The position numbers and the translations under genes are program-made. DNA of 64,000 nt from Lycium barbarum (taxonomy: Eukaryota; Streptophyta; Magnoliopsida; Solanales; Solanaceae): the NCBI RefSeq assembly GCF_019175385.1, contig NC_083339.1, forward strand, positions 31,153,637 to 31,217,636. Direction: 5' to 3'. The notes beneath the pieces were generated by a model. The model made no database searches. It had not been told where the DNA came from and saw only the letters and a list, made by a program, of their open reading frames with translations. Below, piece by piece: positions 37,145 to 48,300 of this stretch (its first letter is position 1; every line of letters begins with the position of its first letter).

Positions 37145-38400
37145 AGGGCGTATAGATGATGAAGACCCAGCTGCCGATCCTGAAGGCTGGGCCCTACCCT
37201 GCTACCAACCGAGGGGCAATCACGCATGATATGGCCTGGCCGACCGCATGCATAGGAAACCTCTGAACCTAGTCGACACTAGCCCCAATGTAACTTCCCG
37301 CACTGGGAACATCATGCCACGGGTGGCCTTGCCTGACCCAAATCGCCTCTGAACTGAGAACCTGAAGCCTTGAAACTCTGACTCGCCCCGGAGTAAGTAG
37401 ATCTATCAAATCTCTGGCCTATAAACCATGGAGGCGCACTAGTCATAGAATGGCCTGAATGCCTAGAAAATTGTTGTGTTTGCCTGCCTCTAAACTCACT
37501 CGTCGGACCCGAAGATCTAGCCCTCTTACTATACCCTCTGTCATGCTCACGCTCACCTCTTTGCTATTGTTAGCTCTCCTCCAAATTCTGGGCATGGGCT
37601 TGAATGCATCAAATATCCATCTTGTCCTAAAGGAACGCAGTCAAGCATCTATCCATCAAATATAGTCGTAGACCTCTCACAAATAGGTGCACTCTATCAT
37701 CCATATCCGCTACCATGGCCAGAGCATACCTAGCCAAGGAATTGAAGCGGAGACTATACTCTAAAACACTCATACTTCCTGACCTAAGATTCAAGAACTT
37801 ATCGGCTCTATCCTGCTGAACCTCTGGGGGAAAGTAATGTCAGAGGAAGGCATCCACAAATTCTTGCCATACCTTGAGAGGTGCATTGACTCCCCGTGAA
37901 GCCATCCAAACCATATACCAATGAACCGCGACATCTCGGAGTCTATAGGATTCTAACTCCACCGATTCAATGTCTAAAGCATGCATTAACCAAAGTGTCC
38001 TCAAAATCTCATCAATAAAGTTTTGAGGGTCCTCATCCGGCTTTGACCCGAAGAATTCCGGAGGGTTCAATCTAATAAAATCACGGGCCCTTGCACTATT
38101 AGTCCTATCACCTTGCCCTGTACCTTGCCGCTGAGTCTGGGCGGCAACCAACTGAGTAAGTAAATGAATGGCCTCTTTTACATCTTGGCCTGAAGCATCC
38201 GGTGGAGGAGCTGGAGGTGGTCGAGCCAGGGCTGAGGCTCCCTCATGCTCCTCAGAAATAGGCATTGAGTGGGAGGACTGAGATTAAGCGGCATTCTGGG
38301 ACTCACCTTCCTCTATATCTGTTGGTAGTACTCTTTCAGCCCGCTTTTCTGCCACTGTCTTGCCCTTTTGGGCTGCCGTAGCTTTCCTCTTTACAGGCAT
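37145..38400 (-). pseudogene. H gag (capsid/nucleocapsid), broken
   Basis: Start ATG at 38400 gives MPVKRKATAAQKGKTVAEKR, the counterpart of [11 protein letters not shown] in A and B. A stop follows at about codon 39, then the frame continues from 38265 (MPISEEHEGAS..) through the capsid region (NPPEFFGSKPDEDPQNFIDE) to a second stop after VDAFL at 37840, where A has FLGHF. The frame again continues (HYFPPEVQQDRADKFLNLRS). The nucleocapsid knuckle (37218-37258) reads SYACGRPGHIMRDC, so its first Cys has become Ser. A further frame change precedes protease. Confidence 0.87.
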
Positions 38401-38593
38401 TTCTGAAATATATAATACACAATTAAGGAAAGAGAAATCCTTATATCATGGCTCTTTCGCATGATCTTATGAAGAAAGAAGGTCATTCATTCCTAAAATG
38501 CCCGCAGCCTCCTGTTTATAAGTGTGGCACGCAACACACCCGTAAACAAGACTCTACTGGACACGTCTCGTAGACACACCCTAGGATAGAATT

Positions 38594-38605
38594 GCTCTGA
38601 TACCA
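38594..38605 (-). other. Primer-binding site of element H
   Basis: The minus strand reads TGGTATCAGAGC, complementary to the 3' end of initiator-Met tRNA, four bases from the 5' LTR. Confidence 0.93.
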
Positions 38606-38609
38606 CTTT

Positions 38610-41021
38610 TGTCATGACCCGACCGGTGGGCCATGACTGGTACCCGGTGCTAACTCACCCGGGCACCTCTTATCTTACATTCGCATTCACATCTAGGTGG
38701 ACCACATAGCTTATTCATAATTACTATCCATCAACAATATAAATCTCATTGGGAGACAACACATTTATATCATCATCGACAACAATTCCCATATCCACAT
38801 ACATAAGCTGACGAGGCTATAAAAATAATATACAAAATATGAGCCGACAAGGCTGTAAGACATCTAACCATACACAACGTCTACGAGCCTCTAAGAAGAG
38901 TATGTAACATCATATATGCGGGACAGGACCCCGCCATGCCCATATGTATGTACACAAAAGAATAATACCCAAAAGTTGTAGCTCCGGATGAAATAGAGCT
39001 CCTCTATCGAGTCCCTGAACAAGAAATCTATGGATCAATCCTGTCTCCCTATCCACCTGCGGGCATGGCGCAACGTCCACAAAAAAAGGGACGTCAGTAC
39101 AAATAATGTACTGAGTATGTAAAGCATAATCAACATCGTAGTATGAGCATAAGAGACAGCATAAGAATTAGCATAAGATAGGAGAATCAGGAGGTCATGG
39201 AGCCATTTGTACCTCTATTGGTCATCATTATATTTACTTACTTGTCTCTCATAAGGACCTTCATTTTCTAATGCTTACTCATGTATATATATGTATATAT
39301 ATATCCATATTCGTATCCATATCATACCCGACCATGAAGGTTCGGTGTTTCACATACCCGGCCATGACAAGGCTCGGTGATTATACATACCTAGCCCTAC
39401 CAAGGCTCAGTGCTATCCGTACCCAATTGCAGTGGTGCGCGCGATAAGTATCATACCCGGCCATATAAGCTCAGTGTTACTTAATAGTCATACATACTTA
39501 GACACGTATACATAGAAGTCCATAAGTATCATCAACTTCATTACTATCGCCATTTTCGTTACATTTATCCTTAGAGGATCAACTAACATATGGGCGAGGT
39601 AATATTATCATGAAAGTATCGAGAGTCATGAGCTTTGGTAATCTTAGAGATAGAGTCATTTGGAAGACATTATAGAACTCATGAAAGGATATATAGCAAG
39701 GAACCATGCCTTAATGAAAGAAGGGTTAGCCTTACATACCTCGTCATCTTCTTAACTATTTAACGCTCACCATCGAAGCTTGAACAATCTACATTTAGAA
39801 GGATTCATACCATGGTTAAGCTTTAATGACACTTTTAGTTTCAAACTAGGATAATTCATGATCTAATGAAAATTGGGCAGCATTTCCCCTATTTTGTCAA
39901 CTTCTGCCATATTATAAAACAACTCCCAACAACAATAATAACATCCCCAATATCATAATCAAGCAATCACATTCCACAAAATTCATCCTTATGTTCAACT
40001 TATACCAACAACTTCACACCCATTTTAGCACATTTTCATACAATGCTTCCTCATCACTATTTTTACTTTCCATAACAATATTATATCCATATTATACTAA
40101 GAATCTTGACTCAAGTTAGCTTACTACTCACAAACATCATAAAAGCTACATTTAGACTTCATTTTCTAGTTCCTTCTTCTACCCAAGTTTTGCTACAACC
40201 AAGCATTCTTAATAATATGAAATAAACATGAAAACTAACCTTTTTATCCCATAGGAACAAGCTTTGGAGCATCTATCAACTTGTGCAAAACCCTAGCTAC
40301 AATGCCCAAGTAAATATTGAAATCTACCAACCCTAGGAAGCCTTCTAACACATGAACACTTTGATTCTTTCTATTTAATCTTTGTAATCCCTTGGGTTTG
40401 GGTGAAATACATTGGAAAAAGGGTTTTTGAGCTTGGGAAAGCTTGGAAGAAACGTGGGAAATGAAAATAAAGTGAGGGTCGTCCATGTTTATAAACAGAA
40501 AATTCAGACCCGACCCGATTATACGGTCAATTATACGGGTCGTATAATTTAGACGGTCCGTATAATCAGACCGTATAATATCACCAGGTTTCACCCTTCT
40601 CTGGAAGCAATCTACTGACCATTATACGGGCCATATAATTTATACGGTCCGTACAAATGGCCGTACAACTGGGAACTTTCGAATTTCATTCTCGTCGACT
40701 CGTTTGACTTCCAATCCCTGTGGAACCTTCTTGGCACTTATATAACACTTCATTAACCATACAATAGGTCCTATGGCATCCCCTCAAGATATTTCTAAAT
40801 ATGCATTAGCCCAATTATAGCGGGAACCTTTCCAAACCCGACTTACATTTCACTTCCTTTAACAAACTTAGGCTCATATATTCATGTATCTTTAAAATCT
40901 TATAGTATGCACCTTAATCTATCTAATGCTTTCCTTCATCTCGTAAGGATTTCATAATCACCTTAAGCTCACATTAGCTTATCCACAAGGCAATAAGTCC
41001 AGAAATTTCTGAGGTGTAACA
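38610..41021 (-). repeat. Element H 5' LTR (right copy)
   Basis: 2412 bp, TGTCATGACCCGACCGG to TTCTGAGGTGTAACA. It has the same architecture as the left copy: hairpin (38917-38935, outer pair lost), conserved block 39090-39124, palindromes at 40529-40549 and 40621-40640. Confidence 0.93.
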
Positions 41022-42061
41022 TAAAGTTAATATGGGGTTGTTGACACCTAATTATGTTACCTCCCATAATTCATTTTAATTACCCAGAGTCCTTGAATAT
41101 TAAACGGAGGGAAATATGTATTTTTAGGAGTCAAAATGATTCTATAAAATTATTTGGATAATATTTTGCCATTCTTATTTGGTAAAACAATTTCTATAAT
41201 GTTATAAATAATTTGGAAATTAATTTTGCAACAAATATGATATATTTGCTAAATTTAGTCAAGAAAATAGTTTTAAATAATTATTTATTTCATTGTTTGA
41301 ATTATCATAACTCAATTAACAAATATTTTACCCTGTTTAGTTCAGGGAATCTAATTAATTAAATGCATTAATTATTTTGCCCCCAATTCTTAATTGAGAA
41401 TTTTTCATAATTAATTGGTTATTTAATTATGGTTAATTCCATAAATTGTTGGTTATGAGGCTAGTAGTGGCTATAATTGAAATGATCAATTATTATAAAT
41501 TTTGGTCTTAATTGAAAACCAATCCTATGTTTAAGCCAATTAAGGTCATTATTGTAAAAAACTAGCCCTTAATTGTTTAATTAAGTTAATTTTGGTCATG
41601 ATTGAAACAACTAAATTCATGGTTGAAGTTCAGTTAGGTCATAAATGCAATTAGCTTTTATTTTAATTAAGTCAAATATGGACACAATTGAAATAGCCTA
41701 TTGCATAGGTCAAGGTCAATTTCAGGCTACGTTCGCAATTAAAGTCCCTCTGCTTAATTAGCCATGATTATTTGGTTAATTAATCTTAAGTTGACCATGA
41801 TTAAGGGGGTTAAATTAATTAATCGTTTCTTAATTGTGGTCAGTTATTAAAATAAGTGTCAGGTGCTCATGGATATACACAAATATACACAGATATACAT
41901 GTGTATACATGTATATCACATGTATATACATATATATGAAGGGCTATTTTCCTATCTCTTTAAAAGCTGGCTAGGCCCGGTCCAATAAGGACCATGACCC
42001 GGCCCAAGCCAAGAGATAAAGGGGTAATACCCCCCTTTTTCCCATTCAGTTGATACCAAAC

Positions 42062-45000
42062 TGTTATATCCCGTATTTTTGAACCTCGGAGCATCTGCTG
42101 GGGTGGGGCCCACATACCGAGATTTTTTTTGGAACATCTGAAAAGTCATATGAATCACATATGTAAAGTTAAACACAACTCATAAAGTACCTTTGGACCA
42201 AATCAAAGTGGTAACCCTCCAAACGAATATTTTTAAGAAAACGTTTTCAGGTGACCTAACTTTGGGGGGCAAAAACTGTATTGTAAGTTTGGAATTTCGA
42301 AAATACCTTGAAATAGAAGTTGTAGATAATTGAATTAGCTTTCCATCCATAGGTCGTGGGTTCCCAGGTGACGTCGGTACAAGGAGATATGAACGTTTTA
42401 AGGTCGAAAGGTCAGTGGGCTAGGCCCAACTCGGGACCAACCGAGTTGGCCCAAAAAAATGAAAAACAAATTCAGGCCCAAGTGAGGAGCCATTCGGCCA
42501 TGGTCCATAAAAAGGATCCAAGCCCATGGAATTAAGTCATGTGGTCAATGAATAAAAGACCACTTAATCATCCAAATTCCATAGAACTTTCAAGAGAAAG
42601 AATAGGAGGAAAAACAAGAGAAAAACAAGAACAAAAAGAGGGCATTTCGGGTTTGGCCATAGAAAAATCACCCCTCAAAATCTTGCCTCTAAAATTATTT
42701 TCTTGTTGAATTCCTACTAAATTAAGTGTCCTCTACAACTTGGTGTAATTGTTTTGGAAGAAGGAGCACTTATTTCTTCAAGTTGACAACTTGTTCAAGT
42801 GAAGAAGTTTGTAGAAAAAGGTAAGAATCAATTCCTTTTTCTTATGTTATGAAGGTTTGTTTATGTTGTGGTATGTGGAAATGAGTAGAAATTATGGAAA
42901 TAAGGAAGTTTGCAAAGTGGGTATGTATATATATATGTAGCCATGGGTGTATATATGTTGTATACATATATGAGTTGAATTTTATGTTGCATTCTAGTTG
43001 TGGTTATGATGGAAATTATATTGGGAATGAAAGTTGAATGAATTTTGGTTGAAGTTGGAATATAGATGATTATGTCACTTTAGAATAATTTTGTGATATT
43101 AGGGAAATGAAGTTGTTAAGATGTGAATTATGATTATGGTTGATGAATTTGGAAGTTGGAAATTTGTTATGAAGTTGTATGCCAAAGATTTGATGTTTTG
43201 CATAAGTTATGATTTTGGCGGAAGATTGTATATCATGTATATCGAGTGTATATCTTAAGGAAAACGATATGAAATGTTTCTAGAACTATATGGTGATGAT
43301 CATGATGGTTGTTGAATATGAAATTATTGATCTTAGTTGAAAGTTGGGTTGAATTGAAGATTATGTCAACTTGTGAGAAAAATGACTAGTTGAACGATAT
43401 TTGTGTTTTTAATGTTCATTGTTGATATTGTTGTTGTCGTTTGGGTTGTTGTTGATGATTTATAGCCGAGTTGAATTCTCGGGGTGTCATATGTATAGGG
43501 GAAGTGCTGCCGAAATTTCGGTAGCCAAATATGCTTAAAGTTGAAATAATGGCATTAATAATTCACAATTGGTAAACTTGACCAATTGTAGTTTTTCGAC
43601 GAAACGGGAAGTGAGTTTGGAAAGGCTTAAGGAGCGCGAAAGGTATGTAAAGCAACCCCAATTCTTCCCTTGGCATGCCCCTAGTGTGTTAGGGTCGGAT
43701 CCGGGCCTCGAAGGACCTCTTGGCCCTCGGAATCCGCAAGACAAAATTTCAGTTTTTCCTTCAGTAGAATTGAACCATTTTGATACGTTTTTTCTGAAAT
43801 TATGTAATTTTGCTCTAAATTATTCAGAAAGTCATAGAATGTTTGTATAACCTTTTTAGGTGATACTATATGCTTAGAGGGCACAATTTGAGCCCGCCGC
43901 CTTGTTTGTCCCAAGGCGGGCCCGCTATTTACGGTTTTGCCCCTAATGTGTTAAAGCTTCCTTTTTAAGCGATATTTGAAAGAAATGTTTTAATTACCCT
44001 ACTAATCGCTTAACGAATATTATTTTAAATATAAATATTATAAATTATTTTGACACTCGGAATGACTTCGGGAAAGTTATACTTTTGTAATTTATTATGA
44101 TATCCGAAATACATTTATTATGATTTCGTCCGACCCCATTGGATTTGTTTGTCTTTGATACGCTTCATCGAGTCTTTGAAAACATTTATTATATTTTTAA
44201 ATTGCATTAGTCTCTCACTACTCCATTCGTGGATGTCCCAATGTTTCCCACACTGAGCCCGGGCCAGGATATGTTGTCAAGCGTAATTCTCTGCATTGTT
44301 CGCCGCGCCCCGATGTGAGGGGGCAGGTATACGCGTACATGGGTCTGTGGAGTATGATGTGCCATGTCCGCCTATTCTGATCTGATCTGTTATGGCCATT
44401 CTGATATGACATTTTATGATACGGGGCCACGCCCCTTTTTCTGATTCCTCTGTATAGTGGCACCAGCGTCGGGAGGGTGGCCACATTCTGTCTACCGAGT
44501 CCCGTGTCAGGGACCGGATATGATATGATATGACATATGTTTCTGTACGCATTCTGTCTGTTTTGGAAATATGCATTTGACACTCTGGATTCTGTACTCA
44601 TTTTCTGTAACCATTATGATTTGACTTCTGTGATTCCGCTTTACATATTCAGTACATATTTCGTACTGACCCCCTTTCTTCGGGAGCTGCGTTTTCATGC
44701 CGCGCAGGTACTGACGACAGGTTCGCTGATCCACACGTTTAGGATCCTATTTCTGCTATTTGGGGCGCTCTCTTCTACAGAGCCCATCTTTTGGTACAGT
44801 CTGTCACTGCTATCTGGATATGTACTTTGTTCAGGGTATGACGGGGCCCTGTCCCGTCTTATGATTATGATATGTTCTGTAGAGGTCTGTGGATACATCT
44901 GTGTGGGTTCTGTACATATGTTTGGGATATTCTGTTCTGTGATGGCCTTATCGGCCTATGTGTGCCAAGTCTGTTTTTCTGCTAAATTCTGTAGCGACCA

Positions 45001-45111
45001 CTAATATTATTATTATGTTATTATTCTGTTAATATGCTAATTTGGGGTATCGGGTACGTATAGGTGCCCAGCTCGGGCACTGGTCGCGGCCCACGGGGTT
45101 GGGTCGTGACA
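42062..45111 (+). repeat. Element A 5' LTR
   Basis: 3050 bp, TGTTATATCCCG to GGGTTGGGTCGTGACA. The U3 part is AT-rich. The 3' third carries the R-like block at 44641-44670 and the hairpin GACGGG/CCCGTC at 44840-44858. The short frames inside it (for example 44537-45004) recur in both LTRs simply because the LTRs are copies; I see no protein signature in them. Confidence 0.96.
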
Positions 45112-45115
45112 AAAG

Positions 45116-45127
45116 TGGTATCAGAGC
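45116..45127 (+). other. Primer-binding site of element A
   Basis: TGGTATCAGAGC, perfect complement of the initiator-Met tRNA 3' end, four bases after the 5' LTR. Confidence 0.95.
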
Positions 45128-45314
45128 AGTTCGTCCTCGGAATGTCCACAGACCGTGTCTAGTAGAGTCTTGTTTATCGGTGTGTTGTGCACCACGCCTA
45201 TAAACAGGAGGCTACAGGGCATTTAGGATACTACCCTTCTTTCTGTCTTAGATCGTGCGATAGAGCTGTGTTATCAGGATGACCCCTTCCTAACGAGTGG
45301 CTATATTTGCAGAT
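45128..45314 (+). promoter_or_regulatory. Leader of element A with potential packaging/dimer hairpin
   Basis: An untranslated leader of about 190 bases that is conserved in B, E and H. A stem TGTTTAT/ATAAACA (45171-45206) closes a loop with a smaller GGTG/CACC stem. Its position between PBS and gag is where retroelement packaging signals usually lie; the role is inferred. Confidence 0.55.
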
Positions 45315-48300
45315 ATGCCTCCAAAAAAGGCGACAGCGGCCCAAAAGGCCAAGTCAGTTGCCGTAGGAGAGACTAGCCGGGTCCAGAGGACTACCAGGGC
45401 CCAGGTATATATTGCTCCGGAGACTTTGCCCCAGACAGAGGGTTCTTCTACACCGCCACTCGTGGAGGAGATTGGGGCAGCCGTAGCTGCAGATCGGGGG
45501 ACGGCTCCACTGCCAGCTCCCGCAGTTCCAGTAGTTGAGCCTCCAGCTCCACGGCCAGGCACTGAGAATCAGTCTATGAGGGAGGCAGTCCAGTTGCTGA
45601 CTAGACTTGTGGCAGGGCAGGTTCAGGGGCATGGACTGGGAGGTGACCGGGCAGTCAGGCGTGATAGTTCGAGAGCCCGTGAGTTTTTGACTTGTAACCC
45701 TCCAGAGTTCTTCGGGACAAAGCCCGAGGAGGATCCTGAGGAGTTTATCAGGAAGATGCGACGCACTCTAGATTTGATTAATGCTTCCGAGACAGAGTCA
45801 GTCGCGTTAGCTTCGTACCGGCTATATGATGTGGCGGAAAACTGGTACGAGTCATGGGGGCTATCCAGGGGGGACGGCGCTCCTCCAGCAGCTTGGGGCG
45901 ATTTTTCTCAGGCATTTCTTGGACATTTTCTGCCCCCAGAGTTGCGACGAGCCAGATCTGATAGATTCTTATTATTGAGGCAGAAGGGCCGCAGTATCCG
46001 GGACTACAGTTTGGAGTTTGATTCCTTGGCCCGATATGCACCTACTGTGGTGGCTACTATGGCGGACCGGATGCACAGATATATTATGGGGCTGGATCGG
46101 TATTTTGTTGATAGCTGCTTAGTGTTGGCTGCTCAGCCCGGTATGGACATTGCCCGTATCCAGGCCCATGCCCAGGGTATGGAGGATCGGGGCAGAGGAG
46201 GACACCAGCCTGACAGGGGCCAGGATCGGAGACAGCCCAAGAGGGCCAGGTCATCTGGAGATTTTCGGGGCAGACAGCCCCAACAGCCGCAGCAGCCTAG
46301 CAGATTTTCATCTCAGCCAGCGCAGAGCGCGCCTCCCCAGCCTACAGGTTGCAGGTTCGATAGCCCAGGGTATTCAGGAGCAGGCCAGAGCTCCAGGGCT
46401 TCAGGTTCGCGGACAGATACGGGTTCTGGTCAGATGAGGCCACCCAGGGTTCAGTGTTCTTTTTGCGGCAGATACCATACGGGAGAGTGCTACAGAGCCA
46501 CCGGTGCATGCTTTTCTTGTGGCCGTCAGGGCCATTCTGTGAGAGATTGCCCGTATAAGGGTAGTTCGGGTGGTGCAGCGCAGCCTACCGGATCAGCCGC
46601 TGGGTCTTCATCGTCGTCAGTGGCTATGCGCCCTACGGGGCAGGGTTTTCCAGCACCAGCAGGTCGCGGCAGAGGCCGTGGTGGAGCTTCTGGTATTAGC
46701 GGTCCTTCGAACCGCATTTATGGTTTGGCCAGCCGCCAGGATCAGGAGGCATCTCCTAATGTCGTTACAGGTACTTTATTGGTCTTCTCTCGGTCTGTGT
46801 ATGCATTAATTGATCCAGGTTCGACTTTATCATATATTTCACCCCTTGTTGCCGGTAAAATTGGTATTATGTCTGAACCTATAGAGCCATTTGAGGTAGC
46901 CACGCCGATAGGGGATTTTGTTGTAGCGAAACAGGTTTATAAAGACTGTTCTGTGATCGTTTGTGACCGTGACACTAAGGCAGATCTGGTAGAGTTAGAT
47001 ATGACTGAATTTGATGTTATTATGGGTATGGATTGGCTAGCTTCCTGTTACGCTAATGTTGACTGCCAAAATAAGGTAGTTCGCTTCCAGTTTCCCGGGG
47101 AGCCAGTTATAAATTGGGCTGGTAATACAGCATCGCCGAAAGGTAAGTTTATTTCATACCTTAAGGCAAAGAAAATGATCAGAAAGGGTTATATCTATCA
47201 TCTGGTTCGGGTGCAAGACTTGGACGCCGAGACGCCGACACTTCAGTCAGTCCCCGTGATTAATGAGTTTCCAGATGTTTTTCCCGACGAGCTTCCAGGT
47301 CTTCCTCCAGAGCGGGAGATAGATTTCTCTATTGACTTACTCCTAGACACTCAGCCTATCTCTATTCCTCCGTATAGAATGGCGCCTGCAGAATTAAAGG
47401 AGTTGAAGGAGCAGCTGAAAGATTTGTTGGATAAGGGCTTCATCAGACCTAGTACTTCGCCTTGGGGAGCCCCGGTATTATTTGTGCGTAAGAAGGACGG
47501 GTCGCTGCGTATGTGTATTGATTATCGGCAGCTGAATAAGGTAACAATAAAGAATAAATACCCCCTCCCCAGGATTGATGATTTGTTTGATCAGCTGCAG
47601 GGCGCTAAGTGTTTTTCGAAGATAGATCTTCGATCCGGTTACCACCAGGTGCGAGTACGAGAGGCCGATATCCCTAAGACAGCTTTCTGGACCCGATATG
47701 GGCATTACGAGTTCAGGGTTATGTCTTTTGGGCTGACAAATGCTCCCGCAGTATTCATGGATTTGATGAACCGGGTATTCAGGCCATTCTTGGATATGTT
47801 TGTAATTGTATTCATTGATGATATCCTGGTTTATTCTCGGTCTGAGGCGGAGCACGCAGATCATCTGAGATCGGTATTAGGGGTACTCCGGCATCAGAAG
47901 TTATATGTGAAATTTTCTAAGTGCGAATTATGGCTGTCTTCAGTGGCCTTCTTGGGGCATATTATTGCAGCTGATGGTGTCCGGGTGGACACACAGAAGA
48001 TTGAGGCCGTGAAGAATTGGCCCAGACCTACGACGCCTACAGAGGTACGCAGTTTCCTGGGGTTAGCAGGTTATTACAGGAGGTTTTTGGAGAAGTTTGC
48101 TTCGATTTCAGCGCCTTTGACAAGGCTGACTCAGAAGGGAGCTAAGTTCCAGTGGTCTGACGCTTGTGAACGGAGCTTCCAGTTGCTGAAGGAGAAGCTG
48201 ACTACAGCCCCAGTTCTGACTCTTCCAGAGGGACCGGACGGGTATGTTATTTATTGTGACGCTTCTGGCATGGGGTTAGGCTGTGTATTGATGCAGCACG

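Larger units (their letters stand above)
30953..41021 (-). mobile_element. Element H: complete but inactive Tekay-type Ty3/gypsy retrotransposon
   Basis: 10,069 bp with LTRs at both ends and perfect duplications TAAAG (30948-30952 and 41022-41026). Reading right to left it has 5' LTR, PBS, leader, gag, protease, RT, RNase H, integrase, chromodomain, PPT and 3' LTR. All proteins align with those of A, but stops, frameshifts, small deletions and a lost integrase catalytic residue make it non-functional. LTR copies differ visibly more than those of A, consistent with an older insertion. Confidence 0.95.

Noticed and set aside
44537..45004. A 155-codon frame found identically at 52793-53260
   Set aside because: The two copies are the two LTRs of element A, so conservation is trivial; no domain, and the frame lies in LTR sequence.
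45297..45314. An upstream start for gag-pol of element A
   Set aside because: The codon there is GTG, not ATG; the conserved MPPKK start at 45315 is used in B and H as well.
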